A stretch of 64,000 bases of DNA from NCBI GenBank assembly GCA_944372505.1, contig CALVZK010000001.1, positions 277,687 to 341,686 of the forward strand. The letters run 5' to 3'. This stretch comes from an uncultured Clostridia bacterium (GTDB lineage Bacteria; Bacillota; Clostridia; Christensenellales; UBA1242). A program made the translations under genes and the position numbers. The notes below the pieces were generated by a model. It made no database searches, was not told the origin of the DNA, and saw nothing but the letters and a program-made list of their open reading frames with translations. Positions 1 through 7,997 of the stretch are shown piece by piece (positions within the stretch are counted from its first letter, which is position 1; every line of letters starts with the position of its first letter).

Positions 1-1257
1 GTTATCAATTTTTTAAATGGAAATGATGATGAAATTGAAAATGTTTTAACAAATAAGATGATTTCCGCATCTAATTTAGAAAATTTTGAAAATGCTTTGC
101 TAATTAGAGATAGATTAAAAATGATAGCAAAATTAAAGGAACGGATAGTCGCAAATATTCCAAAAGATATTAGCAAAGATGTTTTTGCTTATGTAAATGA
201 TGGTTTAAGCGGTGTGATTACCAACATGGTTATTAGAGGAGGTAAAATTCTAGGAATAAAAAATTATGTGTGTCAAGATGGTGAATTAGAAGATGAACAA
301 ACTTTGTACAATTTTATCATACAATACTACCAAAACTTGATTATTCCAAATGAAATAATTTTATCTCATCAAATAGAAGATACTGCTCTATTTGAAAAAT
401 TTTATAATAAAAAAGTCAATTTCATTTTTAATCCTCATGGAATAAATAAGAATTTACTTAACATGGCTCAGGAAAATGCACGGGAATATTTAGAAAAACA
501 TATAGAAAAAGAAAAGCTAAAATATAACAATACTTTGGGAGCAATTAAGGCTTTAAAAGAAAAACTTAATTTAAAAGAAATACCACAAAGAATCGAATGT
601 TATGATATTTCTAATATTAGTGGTACAAACAAAGTGTGCTCAATGGTTGTTTTTAAAAATGGAGAACCAGCAAAAAAGGATTATAGAAAATTTAAAATTA
701 AAACTGTTAAAGGAGCTAATGATTTTGCTTCTCTTAAAGAAGCATTAGCAAGACGATTAAAAAGATTTGTTACTAAAAATGGAGAAAGTTTTAATGAAAA
801 ACCAAACTTAATTATAATAGATGGTGGAAAAGGACAACTTTCTTCTTGCTACGAAGTATTAAAAGAATTTAATTTAGTGAATGAAATAGAAATGATAAGT
901 TTAGCAAAAAGGATTGAAGAAGTTTTTTTTCCTCAAAATTCAAATCCAATCCTTTTAAAATATGATAGTGTAGAATTAAGATTGTTACAAAGAATCCGCG
1001 ATGAAGCACATAGATTTGCAATAACATATCATAGAAATATTAGAATTAAAAAACAAACACAATCGGTTCTTGAACAAATAGCAGGTATTGGTCCTAAAAA
1101 AAGAGATGCCTTATTAAAAGCATTTGGAACAAGCGATGAAATATCTAAAGCTGATATAGATTTACTACAAACTGTACCTGGTATAGATTTTAATACTGCT
1201 AAAAGAATATTTGATTATTTTCAAAACAATAACAATATTGACAATATTGAAGAATAA
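1..1257 (+). CDS. uvrC: UvrABC system protein C (partial, 5' end outside window)
   Basis: UvrC makes the two incisions around a DNA lesion in nucleotide excision repair, acting with UvrA and UvrB. The frame is open from base 1, so the start and the N-terminal GIY-YIG domain lie upstream. About 418 residues are visible. They begin in the UVR (UvrB-binding) helical motif (roughly residues 1-45). The RNase H-like nuclease domain follows, with ECYDISN near residue 200 and IIIDGGKGQ near 270. A tandem helix-hairpin-helix DNA-binding region (QIAGIGPKKR, then TVPGI) occupies about residues 364-414. The acidic and His residues expected of the C-terminal endonuclease appear to be present. The ATG at 58 lies inside the UVR motif and is not the true start. 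A promoter for the next gene follows about 50 bp downstream. Confidence 0.97.
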   Translation, partial: VINFLNGNDDEIENVLTNKMISASNLENFENALLIRDRLKMIAKLKERIVANIPKDISKDVFAYVNDGLSGVITNMVIRGGKILGIKNYVCQDGELEDEQTLYNFIIQYYQNLIIPNEIILSHQIEDTALFEKFYNKKVNFIFNPHGINKNLLNMAQENAREYLEKHIEKEKLKYNNTLGAIKALKEKLNLKEIPQRIECYDISNISGTNKVCSMVVFKNGEPAKKDYRKFKIKTVKGANDFASLKEALARRLKRFVTKNGESFNEKPNLIIIDGGKGQLSSCYEVLKEFNLVNEIEMISLAKRIEEVFFPQNSNPILLKYDSVELRLLQRIRDEAHRFAITYHRNIRIKKQTQSVLEQIAGIGPKKRDALLKAFGTSDEISKADIDLLQTVPGIDFNTAKRIFDYFQNNNNIDNIEE

Positions 1258-1305
1258 ATTGGTTCATAATTAAAAAGCAAATGAAATTTTTATATTTAAA
1301 TTTAT

Positions 1306-1335
1306 TTGTAAATAATAATCAAAATTTGTTATACT
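1306..1335 (+). promoter_or_regulatory. Probable sigma-A promoter for the 1354-3141 operon
   Basis: TTGTAA and TATACT are separated by 18 bp. They lie about 20 bp upstream of an AGGAGGG ribosome binding site and the ATG at 1354. The position right after uvrC suggests that this gene and tmk form a separate transcription unit. Confidence 0.55.
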
Positions 1336-1353
1336 AATATTCAGGAGGGAAAA

Positions 1354-2490
1354 ATGAGAAAAATAACAATGGTTCAATATGGTTGTGGAAAAATGAGCAA
1401 GTATACAATGCAATATGCTCTAGAAAAAGGAGTAAAAATTGTTGGTGCTTTCGACATCGATCAAAGTAAAATAGGTAAAGACATATCTTCTATTATTGGT
1501 TGCAGAGAAAATTTAAATGTAAAAATTCAAGATGCAAAAGACTTCGATAAATTCTTAAAAAAACATTCGGTTGATATTGCAGTTGTCACGACAACAAGTA
1601 TTTTTAGTGAAAATTATCCTATTTATGAAATCTGTGCTAAAAATGGGGTAAATGCTATTTCAACATGTGAAGAAGCATTTTTTGCTCAAAATTCAAATCC
1701 AAAACTTGCTAAAAAATTAGATAAAATTGCTAAAGAAAATGGTTGCACTATCTGTGGTAGTGGTTATCAAGATGTTTTTTGGGGAAACCTTATTAGTATT
1801 CTAGCTGGTGCTACTCATAAAATAATTAATATTCGCGGAAAATCTTCATATAATGTTGAAGATTACGGAATATCTTTAGCAAAAGTTCATGGTGCTGGTC
1901 TTAGCCAAAAGGATTTTGAAAAAGAAATTGCTATAAATGATGAAATTAGCGAAGAAGAAAGAAAAAAATTAATTAATGCTGGTAAATTTTCTCCAAGCTA
2001 TATGTGGAATGTTAATGGTTGGCTTTGTTCTAAACTAGGTCTTAATATTATTAGCCAAACACAAAAAACTGTTCCTCAAATAGCAAAACGAGATATTCAT
2101 AGCAAAACCTTAGAAATGACTATCCCTAAAGGCTATTGTACTGGAATGAGCGCTATAGTTACCACAAAAACTAAAGAAGGAATTACTATAGTTTCAGAAT
2201 GTATTGGCAAAGTTTATGATAAAGATGAGTTTGATTGCAATGACTGGACCATTGAAGGCGAACCAAATACAAGAGTTGTCATAGAACGACCTGCAACAGT
2301 AGAATTAACATGTGCTAGTGTAATTAATAGAATTGTCGAAGTTTTATGTGCTGAAAGTGGATACACAACTACAGATAAAATGGGAGAAAACTATTATAAA
2401 GCATTGCCTTTAAATAAATACATCGAAGAGGTGGCATGTGAAGATATGTGTTGTGATAAAGAACACCACAATTGTCACTGTGAAGATTAA
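1354..2490 (+). CDS. NAD(P)-dependent amino-acid dehydrogenase of the 2,4-diaminopentanoate dehydrogenase/DapB-like family
   Basis: The N-terminal Rossmann fold is recognisable (VQYGCGKM at residues 7-14, then VGAFDID at the end of the second strand), and the DapB-like pattern VVTTTSIFSE and GVNAISTCEE follows. This arrangement is typical of 2,4-diaminopentanoate dehydrogenase, which acts in ornithine fermentation, and of related uncharacterised oxidoreductases. The substrate cannot be told from sequence, and no other ornithine-fermentation gene is nearby. The last 20 residues form an unusual Cys/His-rich tail (CEDMCC, then HHNCHC) that could bind metal. The start is set by a strong AGGAGGG site. 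tmk follows after 15 bp, so the two genes are probably co-transcribed. Confidence 0.7.
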   Translation: MRKITMVQYGCGKMSKYTMQYALEKGVKIVGAFDIDQSKIGKDISSIIGCRENLNVKIQDAKDFDKFLKKHSVDIAVVTTTSIFSENYPIYEICAKNGVNAISTCEEAFFAQNSNPKLAKKLDKIAKENGCTICGSGYQDVFWGNLISILAGATHKIINIRGKSSYNVEDYGISLAKVHGAGLSQKDFEKEIAINDEISEEERKKLINAGKFSPSYMWNVNGWLCSKLGLNIISQTQKTVPQIAKRDIHSKTLEMTIPKGYCTGMSAIVTTKTKEGITIVSECIGKVYDKDEFDCNDWTIEGEPNTRVVIERPATVELTCASVINRIVEVLCAESGYTTTDKMGENYYKALPLNKYIEEVACEDMCCDKEHHNCHCED

Positions 2491-2505
2491 TTAAAAGGAA
2501 AACAA

Positions 2506-3141
2506 ATGAAAAAAGGCTATTTTATTACTTTTGAAGGCGGAGAAGCATGTGGCAAATCAACGCAAATTAACATGTTAAAAAAAATGATAGAATCTTCTCC
2601 TTATAAAGATAAATTTGTTTTTGTAAGAGACCCAGGACAAAGTCCTTTAGGTGAAGAAATACGAAAAATTATTCTTTTTGCTAAAGATACTCCAAATCCT
2701 ATAACAGAATTATTCCTTTATCTTGCTTCAAGAGTTGAATTATGTGAAAAAATAATCAAACCAGCACTTAATGAAGGTAAAATTGTGATATCTGATAGAT
2801 TTTACGACTCTACAATTGCATATCAGGGTTATGCAAGAAATATTTTACCAATCAAAGAAGTTTTACATTTAGCAAAAATGTCATCAATTGGGCTTACCCC
2901 AGATCTAACCTTTTATCTAAATCTCTCCCCTGTCGAAGCTTTTAAAAGAAAGGGAAATAGTGTTCTTGATCGAATGGAGTTGGAAGGAGAAACATTTCAC
3001 TTAAAAGTCAAAAATGGATATGACAATATTGCAAAGAAAAACAAAAAAAGAATTATTAATATTGATGCAAGCAAATCACCTGAAAACATTTTCGAAATAA
3101 TAACAAATATAATTAAAGATAAAACTAAAATAAATTTATAA
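2506..3141 (+). CDS. tmk: Thymidylate kinase (dTMP kinase)
   Basis: This enzyme phosphorylates dTMP to dTDP with ATP, on the path to dTTP. The 211-residue length is normal. The P-loop is FEGGEACGKST near the N-terminus. The DR motif with its nucleotide-monophosphate-binding context is ISDRFYDSTIAYQGYAR near residue 95-110. Two details are unusual. The P-loop has Glu-Ala-Cys where many TMKs have Asp-Gly-Ser. The usual REPGGT motif reads RDPGQS. The lid region (DRMELEG) is short. The gene is the second of an operon with the upstream dehydrogenase and ends at a bidirectional terminator shared with the convergent M16 peptidase gene. Confidence 0.92.
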   Translation: MKKGYFITFEGGEACGKSTQINMLKKMIESSPYKDKFVFVRDPGQSPLGEEIRKIILFAKDTPNPITELFLYLASRVELCEKIIKPALNEGKIVISDRFYDSTIAYQGYARNILPIKEVLHLAKMSSIGLTPDLTFYLNLSPVEAFKRKGNSVLDRMELEGETFHLKVKNGYDNIAKKNKKRIINIDASKSPENIFEIITNIIKDKTKINL

Positions 3142-3173
3142 AAAATGTGCAATTTAATTTCGCACATTTTTTT
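3142..3173. terminator. Bidirectional intrinsic terminator
   Basis: The stem AAAATGTGC / GCACATTTT encloses an 11-nt loop and is flanked by A and T runs. It can therefore end tmk on the plus strand and the M16 peptidase gene on the minus strand. The peptidase stop codon (3154-3156) lies in the loop. Confidence 0.85.
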
Positions 3174-4470
3174 GTTGTGTCTTCTTTTCATAAAAATCAT
3201 TATTATTAATATTAATCTCATTCTGGCTTACTATAGTTATAATTGGTGGATAATTTAAAAATTCAATATATTTATCTTTTATATTTTCAAATTTTAGATT
3301 TTTGATGCATTTTAGTATTTTTAATTTTCTTCTTTCTGTAGGAATTTCACCAAAACAATCATAAAAATCATACAAATTTTTTGCTAGAACTCTAGCGGAA
3401 CTTAAATCAATTTGAAAACTTCCTAAAATTTTTCTTTTATGTTTTTCAAAAAGTGCTTCATCATAATTTAATATTACATTTTTAAATTCTTTAAATTTAC
3501 TTATTATATCTTTTAAATTTTCTTCTTGACATTCTATTGACAAAACTACACTTTCGTATATATTTGTATCACTAAAAATACCATTAGCACTATAACAAAG
3601 GTTATTTTTATCCCGATAAAATGTAAAAATCTGCTCATTTATCATTGAAGAAAAAATATTTAATAAGATTGACCTCTCCATCGTCATGTATCTTTCTCGA
3701 TTTACTTTAAAATCGTACTCTATATTTAAATAAGCCTTCCCATCTTCAACAGGTTTAATTTTTATTATCTTTTTATTTTTTTTGTATCCCAGTAAATTAT
3801 TAAAATCGAAACCCCTCTTCCCTTTGTCAAGTATTCTAGGATTAATATATTTCTTTATTAAAGTCAAAACTTCTCTTTTCCTTATATTACCAGCTACAAC
3901 TATAACCAAATTTTCTTTGTTAAAAAATTCTCCAAGAAATTTATTTATATCTTTCATTTGTATTCTATTTACACTTTCAATAGAACCTGCAGGCGAATAT
4001 TCTCTATTTTGTATTTCCTTGTTTAAAGACAATTTCTTTGTTTTTAAGTAATAAGCCATTTGTCTATTTCTTTTAACTAATGTTAAAATTTCATCTTTGA
4101 TAATTTTTCTTTCATCTTCAATATCTTCTTTCTTTATTATAATATTTTTAAATGGGTCAGTTATTAAATTTAAAGCCTTATCTATCTCCTCTTTAGGAAC
4201 AAACGTAGAAAAATTTACAATTTGAGAACTAGTGTAAGCATTGTAAAAATAATAATTTTTCATTTCTTCTCTACGTTGCATTTTTGTTGCGGATTTTGTT
4301 GGAAATCCCATTAAAATATGTTCACAAAAATGAGCAAGTCCTGATTTGCCAATATAATCGTTATAACTTCCCGCTTTAAAAATTAAATCAAATACAACTC
4401 CATTAATATTTTTTATTTTTTTATATAAAACTGTAATACCATTATTAAGTTTAATTATATTGTTTTTCAT
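3154..4470 (-). CDS. M16 family zinc metallopeptidase (pitrilysin-like, single half)
   Basis: The inverted zinc motif HxxEH is present as HFCEH near residue 47, within GLAHFCEHILMGF. The downstream glutamate expected in the family lies in the LITDPFKN...EDERKIIKDEI region. At 438 residues the protein is the size of the bacterial processing-peptidase-like M16B subunits, which cleave small peptides. No signal peptide is visible, so it is probably cytoplasmic. The ATG at 4470 follows an AAAAGGA ribosome binding site. It lies 9 bp after the DUF2188 gene and the two are likely co-transcribed. The substrate is unknown. Confidence 0.85.
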   Translation of the reverse strand: MKNNIIKLNNGITVLYKKIKNINGVVFDLIFKAGSYNDYIGKSGLAHFCEHILMGFPTKSATKMQRREEMKNYYFYNAYTSSQIVNFSTFVPKEEIDKALNLITDPFKNIIIKKEDIEDERKIIKDEILTLVKRNRQMAYYLKTKKLSLNKEIQNREYSPAGSIESVNRIQMKDINKFLGEFFNKENLVIVVAGNIRKREVLTLIKKYINPRILDKGKRGFDFNNLLGYKKNKKIIKIKPVEDGKAYLNIEYDFKVNRERYMTMERSILLNIFSSMINEQIFTFYRDKNNLCYSANGIFSDTNIYESVVLSIECQEENLKDIISKFKEFKNVILNYDEALFEKHKRKILGSFQIDLSSARVLAKNLYDFYDCFGEIPTERRKLKILKCIKNLKFENIKDKYIEFLNYPPIITIVSQNEININNNDFYEKKTQQKNVRN

Positions 4471-4479
4471 TTTATCCTT

Positions 4480-4806
4480 TTAATCATTTTTAATTTTTAG
4501 ATTTGCTTTTTTTTGAAATTTTCCATCTTTTTTATAAACTACAAACTTAGTGTCCTGACTTTCACTTAATTCCTGTACTCGTTTTAACGCTTCATCTTTT
4601 GTCTTTTTACTGTCAATCACTCTTTTTGCACCATCTTTTTTAATTTTCCAAAGCTTATCTTCTTTATCAAATACTACTCTATAAACTCCTTTTTTAGTAG
4701 CTCTTTCTTTTTCTTCTTGCTCTTTAATTTCAACATTCTCCTGTTTATTTTCTACTTTTTTGTCTTCATTATGCTGTATATTTTTTTTCTTTTTGCTAAA
4801 ACACAT
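4480..4806 (-). CDS. Small DUF2188-type protein
   Basis: The first 35 residues are a charged, Lys/Glu-rich tail. The rest (about residues 40-108) matches the DUF2188 pattern: a VVFDKEDKLWKIKKDGAKR strand pair, a KTKDEALKRVQEL helix, and FVVYKKDGKFQ. The family is small, soluble and of unknown function. The start at 4806 is supported by a strong AGGAGG site. The gene precedes the M16 peptidase gene in the same orientation. Confidence 0.7.
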   Translation of the reverse strand: MCFSKKKKNIQHNEDKKVENKQENVEIKEQEEKERATKKGVYRVVFDKEDKLWKIKKDGAKRVIDSKKTKDEALKRVQELSESQDTKFVVYKKDGKFQKKANLKIKND

Positions 4807-4991
4807 ACTAATTCCTCCTTCGTTTTTTAAAATATAATTATATATTTTGCATTTATATTATAACATATATTTAAAAAAATTCAATAAGTTTATTTAAAAC
4901 CAATTAACAAACAAAATAGATTTTATAATTATACTTAAATTTATTTTATAATATTTTAAAATTATGTTATATTAAATTAAAGGAGTAAAAA

Positions 4992-6173
4992 ATGAAATAT
5001 ATCGGAACTACTTCAAGAGGAATAAAAGCCCCAATTATTAGACCTGGGGACGATCTAATAAAAATTACTGTTAAATGTATAGAAGATGCAATAAAAAATA
5101 ATAATATTTTAGTCAAAGACCGTGATATAGTCGCAGTTACTGAGGCAATAGTTGCAAAAAGCCAAGGCAATTTTGCAACTATAAATGATATTGCACTAGA
5201 TGTAAAAAACAAACTAGGCGGAGGAAAAATAGGATTAATTTTCCCTATTTTATCAAGAAATAGATTTAGTAATATTCTTAAAGGTATTGCAAAAGGAGCT
5301 GACGAATTAATAATTCAACTATCTTATCCTTTCGACGAAGTAGGAAATCCCCTTGTTTCAATAGACAAATTATATGAATTAGGAGTAACCAATTTTAATA
5401 AAACTTATTCATCAAAAAAATTTTACAATTTAGTTGGAACAATAGAGCACCCTTTTACTGGAATGGATTATATTGATTATTATCAAAAAATATGTGGCAA
5501 TAAATGTAAAATAATTTTATCTAACGACCCTACAACTATTTTAAAATTTACAGATAAAATTATTTGTTGCGACATTCATTCAAGATTTAGAAACAAAAAA
5601 ATTCTTTTATCTTATGGGGCTAAAAAAGTGATAACACTAGATGAAATTTTAAATAAAAGCGTAAATGGAAGTGGATATAATGAAAATTATGGAGTTCTTG
5701 GCTCCAACCTCTCGACAGATGATAAACTTAAATTATTTCCTCGCGATACCCAATCTTTTGTTGATAAACTACAAAAAGAATTGTTTAAAAAATTAAAAGT
5801 TAAATTTGAATGCATGGTTTATGGCGATGGAGCTTTTAAAGATCCCGTTGGTGGAATATGGGAACTTGCAGACCCAGTTGTTTCTCCTGCTTATACTAAA
5901 GGTCTTGAGGGTACTCCTAACGAAATAAAACTTAAATATATTGCGGATAATCAACTATCTAATTTAAATGGTGTCGAGGCAGAAAAGGCAATGAAAGAAC
6001 TTATAAATAAAAAAGACAAAAATTTAAAAAACAAAAATGAATCTCTTGGTACAACTCCTCGTCGTCTTACAGACTTAATAGGCTCGTTATGTGATCTAAC
6101 AAGTGGTAGTGGAGATAAGGGCACCCCTATTGTTCTTGTGACTGGTTATTTTGACAACTATGCAAATGATTAA
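4992..6173 (+). CDS. Coenzyme F420-0:L-glutamate ligase family protein
   Basis: The fold family is recognised from GTTSRGIKAPIIRPGDDL at the N-terminus, RDIVAVTEAIVAKSQG near residue 45, and VYGDGAFKDPVGGIWELADPVVSPAYTKGLEG near residue 275. In methanogens and actinobacteria CofE adds glutamates to F420. Many low-GC Gram-positive bacteria carry this longer relative (393 residues here) with no F420 pathway, and its reaction is not established. No other F420 gene is in the window. The start is supported by AAAGGAG at 4979-4985. The gene is monocistronic and is followed by a strong hairpin. Confidence 0.8.
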   Translation: MKYIGTTSRGIKAPIIRPGDDLIKITVKCIEDAIKNNNILVKDRDIVAVTEAIVAKSQGNFATINDIALDVKNKLGGGKIGLIFPILSRNRFSNILKGIAKGADELIIQLSYPFDEVGNPLVSIDKLYELGVTNFNKTYSSKKFYNLVGTIEHPFTGMDYIDYYQKICGNKCKIILSNDPTTILKFTDKIICCDIHSRFRNKKILLSYGAKKVITLDEILNKSVNGSGYNENYGVLGSNLSTDDKLKLFPRDTQSFVDKLQKELFKKLKVKFECMVYGDGAFKDPVGGIWELADPVVSPAYTKGLEGTPNEIKLKYIADNQLSNLNGVEAEKAMKELINKKDKNLKNKNESLGTTPRRLTDLIGSLCDLTSGSGDKGTPIVLVTGYFDNYAND

Positions 6174-6191
6174 ATCAATAAATTTATTTTA

Positions 6192-6219
6192 AAAATGCAA
6201 TCTTAAACGATTGCATTTT
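6192..6219. terminator. Bidirectional intrinsic terminator
   Basis: An 11-bp perfect stem AAAATGCAATC / GATTGCATTTT with a 6-nt loop sits between two convergent genes, with T runs on either strand. Confidence 0.85.
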
Positions 6220-6230
6220 AAATATATTTT

Positions 6231-6836
6231 CTATTTGTCATCGTTAATTTCACTTTGATAGTATTTCTTTGAATCTTTTAAACTCTTTTCAACTGTTTCG
6301 TAATTATCTATTCGGTTATAATATATAACTCCATAATCTTCTGCTATTCCTACAAAATAACCTATTATAGTTAATATTACAAAAATAAATCCACTGAATA
6401 AAAATTGAAAAACACATAAAAAACAAACTTTTTTTAAATTATCTATCAATTTTTCTTTATTTAATTTAGATAAATCAAATATTTTTTTCCCAATAACAAT
6501 ACTGATTATTCCTATTATGGTGAAAATAATTGTACAAATTAATATCGGCTCACGTTTGCTCGCATTATTTTCAATGGAAGAAAATGCAAAATCTAGAGCA
6601 ATTGACAAAACTATTATAATTGTTAGTATTCCTATTAAAATAGAAATTATGCCAGATGCTTTAAACCATTTATTTTCAAATTCTTCATTTTTTAGTCGAG
6701 AAAAAACTGAACTTGTATATCTATCATCAATATTTTGTCCTAATTCTAAATCATCTTTAGAATGCTTTGAATTTAATTTTAATTCTTCAAGTTCATTTCT
6801 TAATTCTTCTTTAAACCCATGTTTTTCTTTTTTCAT
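6231..6836 (-). CDS. Hypothetical membrane protein with three transmembrane helices
   Basis: This 201-residue protein has a charged cytoplasmic head (about residues 1-55, rich in Glu and Lys), then hydrophobic segments near 60-85, 98-115 and 135-165, and a polar tail. I do not recognise a family. There is no Shine-Dalgarno sequence. Instead a consensus-like promoter places the -10 box exactly 6 nt before the ATG at 6836, so the mRNA is probably leaderless. No other in-frame Met lies near the N-terminus. It converges on the F420-ligase-family gene. Confidence 0.8.
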   Translation of the reverse strand: MKKEKHGFKEELRNELEELKLNSKHSKDDLELGQNIDDRYTSSVFSRLKNEEFENKWFKASGIISILIGILTIIIVLSIALDFAFSSIENNASKREPILICTIIFTIIGIISIVIGKKIFDLSKLNKEKLIDNLKKVCFLCVFQFLFSGFIFVILTIIGYFVGIAEDYGVIYYNRIDNYETVEKSLKDSKKYYQSEINDDK

Positions 6837-6842
6837 ACATAT

Positions 6843-6871
6843 ATTATAACATAAATCAATATATTTGTAAA
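6843..6871 (-). promoter_or_regulatory. Sigma-A promoter giving a leaderless start at 6836
   Basis: On the minus strand TTTACA is followed after 17 bp by TATAAT, with a TG extended -10 element, and then by ATATGT and ATG. Transcription would begin at or next to the start codon. Confidence 0.7.
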
Positions 6872-6917
6872 GATGTATATTTTATGCCATAAATTATACA
6901 AAATTTTTTATGTATTT

Positions 6918-7952
6918 CTAACTAACAATTATCCTTTCACCCCGAAATTTATTAAAATTCGTCAAGACTTCATATTCAGTTGTGCCTAAAATATTTGCAA
7001 TATCATAAGCATTTTTCATTATTATGACTTTATCCCCTATTTTACATTTTATATTACTTACATCAAGCATAAATGTATCCATACATATATTACCCGTACT
7101 TCTTGCTTTTTTACCATTAATATTAACTTCTAATTTATTTGACAATTTTCTAGGCAATCCATCGGCATAACCTAAAGGTATAGTTGCGACTGTTATATCT
7201 TTATCAGCAGTATATCCACACAAATAACCAACATGCTCTCCTTTCTTTACATCTTGTAGGCTAACAATTTCGCTTTCAACTGACAAAATTGGAGACACCC
7301 CGTTCACTTCATAACCATACAATTCTATTCCCATTCTATATACATCGCAATTTAGATCTTCAAATATTGTTTTGCCTCCTCCAACATGTTTAATTGTATC
7401 CCAATCAACTGGTAAATATTTTAAAAATTTAAAAAATAGTTTTTTTTGATTTTCAGTATATATTCTATCTGTAGTTAAACTAGAAAAATGAGTATATATT
7501 CCTTCCAATTTTAAATGATTTTTATTTAATAATTTAATAATTTTTTTAAAATCATTTACTTTCTTTATACCATATCTATTCATGCCAGTATTAATACATA
7601 AATGCATCCTCGGTGTTAAACTAAAGTATTGTGCTATCTTAATTATTTTTTCCACATGATTAGGCGAAAACACTGCAAAAGAAATTTCTTTCTCCATACA
7701 TGTTCTATAATCTTGACATAGTCCAAAAACTATTATAGTTTTATCAGTATACTCTCTTGCTAAATATGCTTCATCCTCATTAGAAACCCCAAAATAGTCG
7801 ATTCGTTTACTTAAAATTGGCAACAACTCTTTCTGTCCATGCCCATAAACATTGGCTTTTATCATAGCACAAATCTTTCCATTAGTAATTTTTTCCATGT
7901 GCTCAATATTTTTATATAACTTTTCTTTAGATAAAAAAATTTTTGAAAACAT
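6918..7952 (-). CDS. alr: Alanine racemase
   Basis: This PLP enzyme makes D-alanine for peptidoglycan. The cofactor lysine is K32 in MIKANVYGHG. The PLP barrel continues with GVSNEDEAYLA and MHLCINTGMNRYG, and the C-terminal beta domain shows ATIPLGYADGLPR and GNICMDTFMLDVS. The in-frame TTG at 7970 is possible, but the ATG at 7952 puts the fold at its usual distance from the start. No Shine-Dalgarno sequence is seen for either. A TATACT box lies 5 nt before the ATG, so this too may be leaderless, although no good -35 box is present. The length (344 residues) is slightly short for the family. Confidence 0.93.
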   Translation of the reverse strand: MFSKIFLSKEKLYKNIEHMEKITNGKICAMIKANVYGHGQKELLPILSKRIDYFGVSNEDEAYLAREYTDKTIIVFGLCQDYRTCMEKEISFAVFSPNHVEKIIKIAQYFSLTPRMHLCINTGMNRYGIKKVNDFKKIIKLLNKNHLKLEGIYTHFSSLTTDRIYTENQKKLFFKFLKYLPVDWDTIKHVGGGKTIFEDLNCDVYRMGIELYGYEVNGVSPILSVESEIVSLQDVKKGEHVGYLCGYTADKDITVATIPLGYADGLPRKLSNKLEVNINGKKARSTGNICMDTFMLDVSNIKCKIGDKVIIMKNAYDIANILGTTEYEVLTNFNKFRGERIIVS

Positions 7953-7997
7953 ATTAAAGTATATTCTCAAAAATTTTTATTTGTGTTTTTTATATAA

